Assembly: GCA_963836005.1 (NCBI GenBank)
Contig: CAWIHS010000001.1
Coordinates: 992,001-1,056,000, forward strand
Reading direction: 5' to 3'
Length of the DNA: 64,000 nt
From: CAWIHS01 sp963836005
GTDB lineage: Bacteria; Pseudomonadota; Gammaproteobacteria; GRL18
Positions within the stretch are counted from its first letter, which is position 1; every line of letters starts with the position of its first letter. The position numbers were made by a program, and so were the translations under genes. Shown piece by piece: positions 35,438-45,433 of this stretch. The notes below the pieces were generated by a model. That model ran no database searches, was not told where the DNA came from, and worked only from the letters and a program-made list of their open reading frames with translations.

Positions 35438-36464
35438 TTATTTGCGATTCTCCGGCACGTATGGATCAGGCGTGCCCGGCTTGATGGGTGGTTCTGCGGC
35501 CAGCGACTTCTTATGCTCTACCAGAATCGGCCCAAGCCCCCAACGTGACCAAAATCTACCTGCCAATGCTCCGGTCACTGGATATTGTTCTTTAGGGTCA
35601 TCATAGAGGTTGTAAAAGTGAGGCATCGGGAACACGTTCAGTTTCCCAGTACCCAGATCTCCTTCAAACTCCTTGAACAGCATCTTATAGTTATGCCACT
35701 TCACGCCGTGAATATCGTTACCAACATAGACCACAAAGCCGTCTCGACCAGACTCCTCCTGTTTCCCGAGGAAGAAATCCGTCATGTCCTTACTGTCGAT
35801 GATACGATCTGTCGGCACCTTACCACCGGCAATGTTTGCCACTGTCGCGAACAGATCAAACTGGTGAACGATCTCGTTGGAGACCTTACCTGCCGGAACT
35901 TTTCCAGGCCAGCGCACAATAAACGGCACCCGTAACGACCCTTCCTTACCCGTGAAATAGGAACCACTCCATGGGCCGTTCCATCCCTGGTGATCGGGGG
36001 TCATTTCACCGCCGTTATCCGAGGTGAAAATGAAAATAGTATTGTCGGCAATACCCAACTCATCCACCTTATCCAGTAATTCACCGGTATAGGCATCGAT
36101 CGGCGGTTTCAAGCGGTACAGAACCGTTCCCCGTGCGTATGGCATAACGCCCGGTCATCAATGCGGCTCGGCTGGGAGTACATTGCGCCTCAACGTTGAA
36201 GTTGGTCAGTCGGAGACCTTCACCCGCCAGCTTGTCGATACGCAGTGTCGGCGCGCCGCGGGTAATGCCACCACCGTAGACGCCAAGCTCACCGTAGCCG
36301 AAGTTGTCCATGTTGATCAGAACGATGTTGGGCTTATCGGCCTTTTTAGGAGCTGCCGCCGCGTCCTGTGGTATTGCAGCAACGGCAATGGTTACCCCCG
36401 CCAGTACGCAACCTACCGCTGCCCACTTTCGAGCTTTGCTTACAAAATTAGATTTATTCTTCAT
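35438..36464 (-). pseudogene. Sulfatase with a large internal deletion
   Basis: The first frame (from 36464) has a signal peptide, INMDNFGYGELGVYGGGITR and the active-site motif CTPSRAALMTGR, then reaches NGSVPLET. The second frame (to 35438) begins at IDAYTGELLDKVDELGIADN and runs to the C-terminus (PPIKPGTPDPYVPENRK). Compared with the intact copy at 56452, about 165 residues (roughly 500 bp) are missing at the joint, and the two parts are out of frame. No active enzyme is expected. The remaining parts are nearly identical to the other copies. Confidence 0.85.
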
Positions 36465-36596
36465 AATTACCTCTTTTGTAAAGTGTTTATTTCTATTAAA
36501 TACCCCAGTGCGCTTTCGGCAAGGAGTATATCCCTGAGTCTCTGCGCCCCGCCGCCTCTCTCGAGTTCTGATCGCAACGCCGTTTCCTCGTTAGGT

Positions 36597-38066
36597 CTAT
36601 TTGATCTTTTCAAAATCGTTGAGTTGCCAGTTTTTGTCGAAGTAGGGTTGCTCCGGTCCGTAGAAGCGCATCATTGCGAACCAGTCTTTGCCCGGTACGG
36701 TTTTCACCCAGTTCGATTCATAACCCTCGGGTGCTTTCGGGCCAAAATACAGATTGATGGAACCGTCCTCATTGGTTTTGAGCTGGTGGTAAGAATCAAT
36801 GTTGGGGAACCGTGTTCCATTCTTAAGCATCGCGCGGGTTTCGTTGTCGTAGATCGTTAACGACCAGAAATCCTTCACCGGTACATTGGGTGGTAAAACC
36901 AGGCGATAGGTGTTTTCACCATGCAGGAACTCGCGGTTATTGTCGGTGTAGCTATTTATGTATTTTGAACCTTTGCCGACAAAGGCCTTGACCATTCCAG
37001 CCGAGGTACCAAAGGCGCTGTAGAAGAACTGCGAACGTTCATCCAGCAGGATACGGTTTTCTACTTCAAAAAAAGCATTGGGTGTCTGAAATGGTAGCGT
37101 CCATGTCTTGCCCGGGTAATACCAGGCTTTCGGATCTCGTGGTGCCAGGAAAAGCGACTGCACAATACCGTGTGCCGTTTTTGCCGCTTTCTTCAGAATC
37201 TTCTGCATGCGTGCATCGGGCTCGAAGGGCTTACCCTTTTCAATGCCGATGGTGGCAAGCATGCCATACATAACCTTGTCTTTATCAGCAACAGGTTCCT
37301 GCTGCACCAGATCCGCAAGGTTATAGAACAAACGCTCATCGGTGGGGAACAGCGTGTCAACAGGCTTACCGGAAACATTCAGAAACGTCGTCTTCGGCGG
37401 GTTATCTTTTTTCGCCAGCGAATAGATGCGGGTTTGTTTCATCCGTGCGACGGCATTTGCTGTCGAGCCGTTCTCGATATAACCGCGCAGAACGACCATT
37501 ACACCGTAGGTGGGCGAGCGAGCCACGAAATAACCTTCGGGCACATCACCCTCGTACCCAGGCGGTAGCACCAGGAACTTGCCTCCCTTGCCTTTATCGG
37601 GACCGGTTGCGCCGATATCAACAATCGGTTGATCCCACATACTGTCCAGCATGGCAGCCAGCTTTGGTGGTGCTTCAAGTACTGTTGGCCCGTCTTTTTT
37701 CAGATCCAGGTAATTAAACACATAGACCACCTGGCTGTTGGGCGTGAGCATGACGGTCTCGTTGTCCATCAGGTCTGCCCAGATCGGCACATTAGTGTTC
37801 GGAGTAGCGCCAAAGGTATCCACCAGGGACTTACGTAACGAATACATATACATCGAGGGGATCGACCAGAGATAGGCCTGCACCGCTCGCTGGTAGTCGA
37901 GCTCGTCGTAATATCCCTGGATGGATTCCTGCGTAAGCGTACCCTCGGAGCCTGCCGTTGATGCAGTGCTTTGAGTCTCGTCATGGCTCTCGGTGCACGC
38001 AGTTAATACGAGGCTGACTGCTATAATCGTCGTAACCAGCCCCTTAGTAAGTAGTTCTGTTTTCAT
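36597..38066 (-). CDS. DUF1254/DUF1214 lipoprotein, paralogue 3
   Basis: 489 residues. The signal peptide ends in a lipobox, LVLTAC-TES (cysteine near 24), so unlike its relatives this copy is probably membrane-anchored. The DUF1254 half contains GPDKGKGGKFLVLPPGYEGD; the centre has ATIGIEKGKPFEPDARMQKI; the DUF1214 half has NVPVKDFWSLTIYDNETRAM and YESNWVKTVPGKDWFAMMRF. The start codon overlaps the stop of a short signal-peptide ORF upstream (ATGA). Biochemical role unknown. Confidence 0.88.
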   Translation of the reverse strand: MKTELLTKGLVTTIIAVSLVLTACTESHDETQSTASTAGSEGTLTQESIQGYYDELDYQRAVQAYLWSIPSMYMYSLRKSLVDTFGATPNTNVPIWADLMDNETVMLTPNSQVVYVFNYLDLKKDGPTVLEAPPKLAAMLDSMWDQPIVDIGATGPDKGKGGKFLVLPPGYEGDVPEGYFVARSPTYGVMVVLRGYIENGSTANAVARMKQTRIYSLAKKDNPPKTTFLNVSGKPVDTLFPTDERLFYNLADLVQQEPVADKDKVMYGMLATIGIEKGKPFEPDARMQKILKKAAKTAHGIVQSLFLAPRDPKAWYYPGKTWTLPFQTPNAFFEVENRILLDERSQFFYSAFGTSAGMVKAFVGKGSKYINSYTDNNREFLHGENTYRLVLPPNVPVKDFWSLTIYDNETRAMLKNGTRFPNIDSYHQLKTNEDGSINLYFGPKAPEGYESNWVKTVPGKDWFAMMRFYGPEQPYFDKNWQLNDFEKIK

Positions 38067-38182
38067 GTTAAATTCCTCATTTCAGGCGAACGATATCGTC
38101 TGGTTTCCTCGGCGATAACGGGGTTACCGAAAGCCAGTAGTGACCCGATCATTACCAGCGTGCCCAGTGATTTACTTTTCAT
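38063..38182 (-). pseudogene. Signal-peptide-only remnant coupled to the DUF1254 lipoprotein gene
   Basis: 39 codons: MKSKSLGTLVMIGSLLAFGN, PVIAEETRRYRSPEMRNLT, stop. It has the basic-hydrophobic-AxE pattern of the secretion signals seen on neighbouring DUF1254 proteins but nothing after it. Its TGA overlaps the ATG of the next gene. It is probably the 5' end of a deleted paralogue that now acts as a coupled leader. Confidence 0.5.
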
Positions 38183-38243
38183 TGTTTGAATATTTTTCAC
38201 TCTCATGATCAACCCTTTATTTCTTGAATCTGTTTGTTTGCTT

Positions 38244-39767
38244 TTACTTCACCAATTCAACTTCACTGGGGCGCCAGGTTTTGTCAATCCATGCTTGTCC
38301 AGGTCCGTACATACGTAGTGCTACCCACCAACTTTTTCCTGGAATTGTTTGTAACCAATTCCCTTCTTTGCCTTTTGGTGCTTTAGGAGCAAAATAGATG
38401 TCGTAAGAGCCATCAGCATTTTTCTTGACCCCTTCAGTCTGGCTACCTAAGGTTGGATATTGCTGGTCAGTTTGAAGCTGCGAACGTGTCTGCGTGTCAT
38501 ACATGGTCAATGCCCAGAAATCTTTTACTGGCACATTAGCTGGCAGCGTTAACTTATATGTTTTACTACCATCGAGCGCTTGCTTATTAGCATCTAATGC
38601 AGCTAAACCATAATCCGAGCCTTTACCTGGCACAGTAACCGCCATAGCAGGCGATACTACTATGTAGCCATAGTGGAAGAACGCACGCCCATCTAAGTCG
38701 TACGCGCCATTCTTTTTAAACGTGGTATTTTTATAAGCGTAGGGCGTCATCCATGCGCTTTCTTCACCATAGGTCATGTTACCCGGATTGCGAGGAAAAT
38801 AGCTGATCGAGCGCACAGCTGCACTAGCGATTGCAGCGGCATCGGTAAGAATTTTCTTCATTCGTGCGTCAGGGGCAAATGGTTTACCTTTTTCAATACC
38901 AATGGCCGCCATCATGCCTTTAGCTTCAGGACCTAAGTAGTCATCTGGTTCACCTTGGATCAGATCATGAAGCATCCCAAAGGCGCTGTAATCGCTCGGC
39001 AAAATTGTATTCATTTTCTTGCCAGTAACATTGGTAAACTTGGTTTTTGGTGGGTTATTTTTTGTTGATAGCGGATACACTTTTAAGTTAGCACGAATGT
39101 TGGCAGATGCTTTTGAAATCGCTTTATCAAGTGGTAATTTTTTGTCTAAATAGCCACGGTTAAACACCCAAAGACCGTTAGTTTTTGATGGTACAACGAA
39201 ATAGCCTTTTGGAACTTCACCTTTGTAACCCGGTGGTAGTACTAAATACTTACCGCCTTTACCTTTGTCAGGACCTGCAACACCTAAATCAGTCATGTAA
39301 TGAAATGCCATGTCATCTAATACACCTAGCATGCCCTCTGGCAAGTCGATAACGACGGGGCCATCTTTAGCAAGGTCGAGAAAACCATACGCATACATAG
39401 TCGACGTATTACCCGTTAGTAATAACGTTTTAGAATCCATCAAGTTATCCCAAATACAGATTTCATTTACTGCTTTACAACCTGCCTTTGCCTGCCCTTC
39501 ACGGATCATATACATAGACAACATAGGAATGGAGTTCATGAGTACATTCACCGCTCGCGAACGGTCGAGATAATCATAGGCAGCTTCAACCGTTTTATCC
39601 GTTGGTACACCATCAAAATAGTTAAGTGTACCTATCGAGGTTTCTACCTCGGCCGGAGCCGTGATCGCTGCCGGAATCGGTGTGGTCATTTTCAGTTCAG
39701 GTGGTTGAGCTGAAACAATAGTCGTCAGACCGGTCAGTGCCAAAATGAGTGGAATTTGTCTTTTCAT
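38244..39767 (-). CDS. Exported DUF1254/DUF1214 protein, paralogue 4
   Basis: 507 residues, signal peptide MKRQIPLILALTGLTTIVSA. DUF1254 half with GPDKGKGGKYLVLPPGYKGE, centre AAIGIEKGKPFAPDARMKKI, DUF1214 half with KTYKLTLPANVPVKDFWALT and GNWLQTIPGKSWWVALRMYG, ending PSEVELVK. Closest to the copy at 53125. Coding sequence is more AT-rich than its upstream neighbour at 39843, so the two arrived or evolved separately. Same strand and short spacing suggest one transcript with 39843 and 36597. Confidence 0.9.
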   Translation of the reverse strand: MKRQIPLILALTGLTTIVSAQPPELKMTTPIPAAITAPAEVETSIGTLNYFDGVPTDKTVEAAYDYLDRSRAVNVLMNSIPMLSMYMIREGQAKAGCKAVNEICIWDNLMDSKTLLLTGNTSTMYAYGFLDLAKDGPVVIDLPEGMLGVLDDMAFHYMTDLGVAGPDKGKGGKYLVLPPGYKGEVPKGYFVVPSKTNGLWVFNRGYLDKKLPLDKAISKASANIRANLKVYPLSTKNNPPKTKFTNVTGKKMNTILPSDYSAFGMLHDLIQGEPDDYLGPEAKGMMAAIGIEKGKPFAPDARMKKILTDAAAIASAAVRSISYFPRNPGNMTYGEESAWMTPYAYKNTTFKKNGAYDLDGRAFFHYGYIVVSPAMAVTVPGKGSDYGLAALDANKQALDGSKTYKLTLPANVPVKDFWALTMYDTQTRSQLQTDQQYPTLGSQTEGVKKNADGSYDIYFAPKAPKGKEGNWLQTIPGKSWWVALRMYGPGQAWIDKTWRPSEVELVK

Positions 39768-39842
39768 GTTGATGTTCTCTCTTTAGTTGATTTTAGAAGA
39801 AAGCAATTCAAGGCGGATGCACTAGCAACCGCCTCGACCTTT

Positions 39843-41411
39843 CTATTTGATGTATTCCGAGAAGTCCTTGACCTTGTTGACGGTCGGGAACTTGTACTCG
39901 TCGTTGAATGCCTTCTCGGTGGCGCCATACATACGCAAGTAGGGGAACCAGCCGCGCCCCGGCAGGGTCTGCACGTGGTTGGCTTCCCAGCCCTCAGGCG
40001 GAGCATCGGGACCGAGCAGCACATAGAAGGACCCATCGGCGTTCATCCGGATGCCCTCGGTCTTGCTGCCCGCCGTTGCCTTGCCTCCGGCTGCACCTTC
40101 CCGGTTGTCGATGATGGTGCGCGTGTCCGTGTCATAGACGACGATCGACCAGAACAGGTTCGCGGGCACATCCTTCTCAACGCGGATCACATAGTTGTTT
40201 CCGCCCTGCAGGCGTTGGCCCTCTTCGTCCTCGAATTTGCCGATGTAGAGCTGGGCTTTACCCGGCTTGGGCATGGTCATGGCCGGAGAAGTGGTGATCG
40301 CCTCATAGGTATAGCGAGTGCGGGGGTCGATAGCATCCCAGTACTTCATCCGGTTGGTGTACTTCTGACCGTCGCCCCAGGTGCCACCGAGGATCATCCG
40401 CCAGTTGTTCTGGCGCAGGACGCCCTCCATCCGCTCGTTGTAGACCAGGGCCTTGGCCATCAGCTCACCGGTCTCAGCGGCGTCGATGAGGATTTTCTTC
40501 TGGCGCTCGGTCGGGTTGAAGGGTTTGTCCTTCTCGATGCCGAGCTGGCGTAGCCAGTACATGAAGAAGCGGTCGCGATCCTGGACCACCTCCCTGTTGA
40601 TCGCCGTATGCAGCATTTCCCAGTAGGCCAGGCCGCGCGGCTGGTATTCAGCCGTAAACTTGTCATCACCGGGGATGATATCGACCGGCGTCGGTTTATC
40701 ACCGTAGTTATAGATTTTCAGTTTACCGGTGAACGCCTTGACCTCATCTTCTGTGCCGATTAATCGGAAAAGCCAGTAAGCCTGATCGGTACTAATTTCC
40801 ATGATCCGCAAATCGTCGCTGCGCTCCGGCACCATATCCGCGGGGGTATTGGGCCCCACGACCGCCACCAGATCGCCTTTGCCGTCATTCGGGCCGAAGA
40901 CGCCATAGTCGCCCGGACTCTGCTCCCACATGTCATTGATCATGCCCACTGCTACGCCGGGCGGAATCTCCAAAATCACGGCGCTTTCCCGGGTATTTCC
41001 GAAACCCCAGAAATAGTCCGTGGTCTCGTTGGCCGTAAGTATGCCTCTGCGTTCGTTGAAGCTCTTGACTGCGACGATCTTGTTGTAATCGTAGTCCGGG
41101 TAATTCTCCACATAGCCCAGGTGCCAGCGTGTCATGCCCACGATCGGCAGACCCCAGAGGTAGAGCTGCGTGGCCCGCTGGTGATCCATGAGATCGTAGA
41201 TCTTGTCGGCCTCGCCGGGCGCCGGGAAGCTGTGGTCGAGCTCGAAGTCACCGCCCATGGTCTCGACCGTCCCGGTGATCGGCATCAGGCTCTGGAACTC
41301 TTTTTCACTCTGTTGTTTGGGAATTTGTTGCTCCGCCCCGGCGGTGCTCATCAGACCGGTCATCATGAAACCGACTCCCAATGCTTTGATAAATTTATTT
41401 GATTTCATCAT
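39843..41411 (-). CDS. Exported DUF1254/DUF1214 protein, paralogue 5 (GC-rich)
   Basis: 522 residues with signal peptide (cleavage near AGA-EQ). DUF1254 half: GVFGPNDGKGDLVAVVGPNT, diverged from the usual GPDKGKGG motif. Centre QLGIEKDKPFNPTERQKKIL. DUF1214 half with RTRYTYEAITTSPAMTMPKP and VPANLFWSIVVYDTDTRTII. It is the most diverged copy in the middle group and has clearly higher GC than the genes on both sides. A GGGGGA-like site (weaker) lies about 70 bp upstream, and the small-protein gene is next to it. Confidence 0.9.
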   Translation of the reverse strand: MMKSNKFIKALGVGFMMTGLMSTAGAEQQIPKQQSEKEFQSLMPITGTVETMGGDFELDHSFPAPGEADKIYDLMDHQRATQLYLWGLPIVGMTRWHLGYVENYPDYDYNKIVAVKSFNERRGILTANETTDYFWGFGNTRESAVILEIPPGVAVGMINDMWEQSPGDYGVFGPNDGKGDLVAVVGPNTPADMVPERSDDLRIMEISTDQAYWLFRLIGTEDEVKAFTGKLKIYNYGDKPTPVDIIPGDDKFTAEYQPRGLAYWEMLHTAINREVVQDRDRFFMYWLRQLGIEKDKPFNPTERQKKILIDAAETGELMAKALVYNERMEGVLRQNNWRMILGGTWGDGQKYTNRMKYWDAIDPRTRYTYEAITTSPAMTMPKPGKAQLYIGKFEDEEGQRLQGGNNYVIRVEKDVPANLFWSIVVYDTDTRTIIDNREGAAGGKATAGSKTEGIRMNADGSFYVLLGPDAPPEGWEANHVQTLPGRGWFPYLRMYGATEKAFNDEYKFPTVNKVKDFSEYIK

Positions 41412-41482
41412 TTTTCTCCTCTAGTTATTACCATTGTTTGTTTCACCTGTCACAAGCTTAATCAATTGAAACTTGAAAGTAG

Positions 41483-41509
41483 TCACCCAAAACGGGTGAA
41501 TTATGGCTG
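41483..41509. promoter_or_regulatory. Candidate MalT-like operator, site d (weak)
   Basis: TCACCCAAAACGGGTGAATT then ATGGCTGA. Same spacing as the other sites, but G-runs reduced to GGGTGA and GGCTGA. Upstream of the DUF1254 gene at 41411. Confidence 0.4.
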
Positions 41510-41517
41510 ACTGAGAA

Positions 41518-41781
41518 TCAGACAGTGGAGGCTACTTTGCCCAGATAGCTCACCGAGCGCAGAACCAGGTGAAGTTCGTACAAGGTTTTTATAATACCGG
41601 CAAGCTCAGACTGATCCCGGATAGCACCTTGTAATACGGTCACTTCTATACCGCTATCAGGCACATAGGAAGAAACCTGCATCGCACCTAAACGACTCCA
41701 CCAGTCTTTATGCAATCGACCTTGCACTTCTATACGGTAAAACCCCGGTGCTGAAAAAGCTGATTCATTGGCTTTAGACAT
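41518..41781 (-). CDS. Small conserved protein next to MalT-like regulator, copy 2
   Basis: 87 residues, paralogous to 22695: GFYRIEVQGRLHKDWWSRLG, then VLQGAIRDQSELAGIIKTLY and ELHLVLRSVSYLG. No signal peptide or membrane segment. It lies immediately downstream of the second MalT-like regulator gene with site e in between, and upstream of a DUF1254 gene. The repeated pairing of this small protein with a MalT-like regulator argues for a functional link, for example as a co-regulator (inference). Confidence 0.8.
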   Translation of the reverse strand: MSKANESAFSAPGFYRIEVQGRLHKDWWSRLGAMQVSSYVPDSGIEVTVLQGAIRDQSELAGIIKTLYELHLVLRSVSYLGKVASTV

Positions 41782-41863
41782 AAACTTTACTTCCCATGAT
41801 TACTAACCGGCCGAACTGAAAGTTTTCCGGATGAAATAATGATTGCTCAGGAAGGTGTTTTGC

Positions 41864-41893
41864 GAAACCCCCAAAACGGGGGAAAATAAGGGG
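41864..41893. promoter_or_regulatory. Candidate MalT-like operator, site e
   Basis: ACCCCCAAAACGGGGGAAAA then TAAGGGG. The inverted core is perfect (CCCCC, 5 bp, GGGGG). The second G-run begins about 12 bp on. It is about 80 bp upstream of the small-protein gene and adjoins the regulator stop codon. Confidence 0.6.
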
Positions 41894-44628
41894 CTATTGA
41901 TTCATTTCTTTTGCAGTAATCATTTGCCTGGCCATTGCCGCCGCATCACGGCGATTGTGCACATCCAGTTTCTGGTAAAGCCTTTTTATGTGGCTTTTAA
42001 CGGTCTCTGGTGAAACAAACAGACGTGCGGCAATTTCTTTATTCTGCAGGCGTTGCGCCAACAGTTCCAAAATAGACAGTTCGCGCCGGGTCAGTTTTTC
42101 CTGAATCAAGCTGGAGATGCCAACCGGGTCAGGCTCATTCGCCACTTTTCTTTCTGTGGAAACAGATGCACTGCTTAACAGTGACACCAGCTGATGGCTG
42201 AAATCCGATATTTTCTGCTGCTGATGCAGACGAGCCATAAGTGCAGCCATTGGTTGACCCAGTTCCAGAAAAGGACGTACCCAGCCGCCTGGTGTTGCCA
42301 TTTGAAGGGTTTTAACCAGGCACGCAATCGCCTCTTCTGCACGCCCAAGTTTTTCCAGGGCCAGGCTGCGCAAGGCTCCGGCTTCAAGCTCATGGTTGAC
42401 CAGGTTCCATGATTGACTGCGAGTTACTATTTCTTCCAGCAGATCACAAGCACGCTTCAGACTTTCTTCACTACCCTGTGCAATCCACACTCGTGTGCGG
42501 CAAAGCGCAGGCACTTCCAGCCACATAAACATCTCCGCAAATTCTGGCGGTTCAGTGTTGTTGCCAGCCCAGACAGATGCGTTGACCAGATCACCCCGCA
42601 GTACATCAATACGTGCCTTGCAGGACTGCGCGATGTACAGATAAGCGGGATCGCTCAGTTCCTCAGCGAAATTCTGTAACAGCAGCGTCGTTTGACTTGC
42701 CCTATCCCACTGGCCCATCAGTTCCTGGGTAAGCGCCAGGCCGGCAAGGCTCTCGACTGCTGCGATGCGATGCAGGATATAACGCTGTTCAACCGCGACT
42801 TCGAAGTGGCGCGCAGCCTGTTCCAGTTCATGTCTATGCAGGAATGTGCAGGCCCGCATGTATGAACTCCAGGCTTTCGTGTATTGGATGTTACCAGCGG
42901 TCGCCACAGACTCAAGGTGTACCGCTGCGGATCTCGCGTGATGCAAATCCCCTGACATCAGGTGGGCAAAGAACAGACCGGCGACCAGACGTGAAAAATA
43001 TACACCCTGTTTATTGGATGCTTCCTGGACCCGCCTGTTGAGGGCCTCGATCGCCTGCTTTGTTTGGCCGCACATGTGCAGGCTCAGGGCATCCTGCAAT
43101 TCAAGTAGCCCCGCATACAACGGCAGATCTTCGCTCAACCTGAGCCGTGCTTCGGCAAAGCAGGTATGCGCCTGCTTGCCGTTCCCCGACCAGTAGAAAA
43201 CTTCACCCTGCAGAAGCCGAAACTCCCCCCACAGGGCAGTTTCTTTCGCCTGTTCATCGAGATGTTCGGCGACTCGATCCAGGATCGCCGGCAAAGCCCA
43301 GATCTGAAACCGCTCGTAAGCAATCCACGCCCGTGCAAGCAAAAGGTTAGGCCGGTGTTCCTTGATTGAGGGCAACATCTCCAGCCAGCGTTCTATCACA
43401 TACCAGTTATCCGCATTGAGCTGAGCATGGCGATAACGCTCAACAATCTCTACAGCCGCCAGTTCATCACCTCCCTCAAGGGCATGGTGAATTGCTTCTT
43501 CAATGAATTCATTCTTTTCAAACCAGAGGCTAGCGGTAATGTGAAGCGCCCTGATCGTCTGTGTATCTAGTCGTGAAGCCAGCTCACGCTGCAATAACTC
43601 CTGGAACAGGTGGTGATACCGATACCACTCTCCCCTGCTATCCAGCGGAATCATAAACAGATTTTCTTTGTAGGCAGACTGCAGGAATAACTTGCCGTCC
43701 AGCAAGACATTCGATACATCATGAGATTGATTACAGAGCACATCACAAAGTGGTGCACAAAACCTGTCCAGCACAGCGGTTCTGATTAAACAGTCGCGTA
43801 CATCATGAGGCAGTGTTGCCAATACTTCACTAACCAGGTATGCCTGTATCTCACGGGTACCACCATGGAAACGCGAGAGCAGCTCATCAGTATCAGAAGA
43901 GTGACGTAATGCTAACGCCACAAGCTTCAGACCAACAACCCAGCCTTCCAACTCCCGATCCAGATTAAGCAGCGCAGTTTCACTTGCTTCAGCCCCGACT
44001 GTCTTTTTAAGTAGCAAGCGAGTTTCACTCAGGTTCAGGCGCAGATCCAGCAGCCGAATATCTGTCACCTGTTCCAGTGCACGTTGCCTTTCAAGAGACA
44101 AGGGCGGGTCGAGACGCGTGATAATGATGAGATGCAGTGGGATGGGTGGATGCGCAAGTAACCTTTCCAGCAAATCATGGATCGGAGAAGCTGCATTGAT
44201 ACGATGATAGTCATCAAGCACAAGAATAAACGGTTGCTCTATGTCATCGAGCTCATTAGCGAGTACTGCTGCAAGTATATTGACAGAAGGTAACTCCGCT
44301 GCCTTGAGCAGGTTATGCGTCTGTTCACAGACACCAGCATATGTCTGGCGCAGGGCTACTACGATATAGGTTAAAAAGATCCGCAGATCACTGTCATCTG
44401 CATCCAGCGATAACCAGACCGACGGCCAGTCATTTCTTCCAGCCAACTGGCAACCAGCATACTTTTACCGTATCCGGCTGGTGCAGAGACCAGTATCAGT
44501 GGACGAGTACGCTCTTTATTTAGCAGTTCATCAAGGTACTCGCGCTTAACCAGGTCGACCGGCAAAGGTGGCCGATGCAGTTTTGTCTGCAGCACCACAT
44601 CAATATTTTCAAAAGATTCTGTACCCAT
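41894..44628 (-). CDS. MalT-like (LAL) LuxR-family regulator, frameshifted near the Walker A region
   Basis: Start at 44628: MGTESFENIDVVLQTKLHRP, then Walker A SAPAGYGKS and VASWLE. About 20 bp later (near 44440) the frame shifts by one base and continues RNDWPSVWLSLDADDSD through the ATPase, Walker B (LVLDDYHRI), the helical repeat region and the LuxR HTH (LTRRELSILELLAQRLQNKE, VSPETVKSHIKRLYQKLDV). Full length would be about 911 residues. It lacks the receiver domain of its paralogue at 23178. If the shift is real, the regulator is dead; if it is an assembly indel, it is a normal LAL activator. Confidence 0.85.
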
Positions 44629-44830
44629 ACCTCCCAGTCAGCCATATTTTTTCTCATATGGCAACTACCTACATAGTCACAAAGATACTTCTGTCAAAAA
44701 TCCAGCAATAAAATAACTGGCAGTTAAATTTATTCTTATTTAAGGCTGATGCGGCATCAATCTCGGTGAGAGATAAAAACGTAAGCGCTTGAATAACGCA
44801 GCACACGCAGGAGTGTTTATCTATCCGTCA

Positions 44831-44912
44831 CTAGATGCGCTCAAAATCGTTCATCACCCAGGTCTTTTCAATATAGCCTTCGAGCGGATCATAGAAACGG
44901 AACACCACGAAG
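44831..44912 (-). pseudogene. C-terminal fragment of a DUF1254/DUF1214 protein
   Basis: The reverse strand reads FVVFRFYDPLEGYIEKTWVM then NDFERI and a stop, matching the end of paralogues 1 and 2. It joins a TPR fragment at the sequence GAAGTAATTAATGTAAGATT, the same joint used at 47572. Confidence 0.75.
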
Positions 44913-44915
44913 TAA

Positions 44916-45410
44916 TTAATGTAAGATTTTCTCATATTGATTAGCTTTACTTTCATCTCCAATTTCTCTATTAATTGAGACAAGCGCGTTAACAATATCA
45001 ACACTGCGTGGAAACTTTTTGTAAGCCTCTTCTAACACATCAACAGCCTCCTCCGCTTTACCTGTTGAGTTCAAGGCAATTGCATAGACATAGATGTATC
45101 GTTCATTGCTCACTGAACTTTCTGCTGCCATACGCAGATAGTTAACCGCTTGTGGTAATTTTTTCTGCCGCACAAACACCAATCCCAGTGCGTGTTGAAT
45201 GGCTGCTGTATCCCTGACTTTAAACAGAGCCTTCTGCAATAATTTCACCCCTGCTGCATCATCATCTAAAGCCCGATAAAGATCAGCTAAATATAAATAG
45301 GCAGGCACATAAAAAGGCGCGGTGGATATTGCCTGTTGATAAAATTGTTTAGCTTTTGGGTTGAAGGGGACGGAGGGATTATTTTTTAACCACTTTTTTA
45401 AATTGGTCAT
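44916..45410 (-). pseudogene. TPR fragment of the octahaem cytochrome gene, with start codon from a repeat element
   Basis: About 150 codons nearly identical to the C-terminal TPR part of the cytochrome at 47578-49805 (PAYLYLADLYRALDDDAAGV; IQHALGLVFVRQKKLPQAVN). The first 17 residues (MTNLKKWLKNNPSVPFN) come from the 72-bp repeat element at 45363-45433, as the second copy of that element at 60800 encodes the same peptide. No signal peptide and no haem sites, so the original role is lost. It may still be translated as a small TPR protein. Confidence 0.7.
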
Positions 45411-45433
45411 TATTTATTCCCTCCGGCCCCTTT
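45363..45433. repeat. 72-bp inverted-ended repeat, copy A
   Basis: Ends AAGGGGACGGAGGGA and TCCCTCCGGCCCCTTT are near-perfect inverses. Copy B at 60800-60871 lies in the opposite orientation. The left part supplies the start of the TPR frame (45410), and the right end supplies the stop codon of the META-domain gene (45432). Confidence 0.85.
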
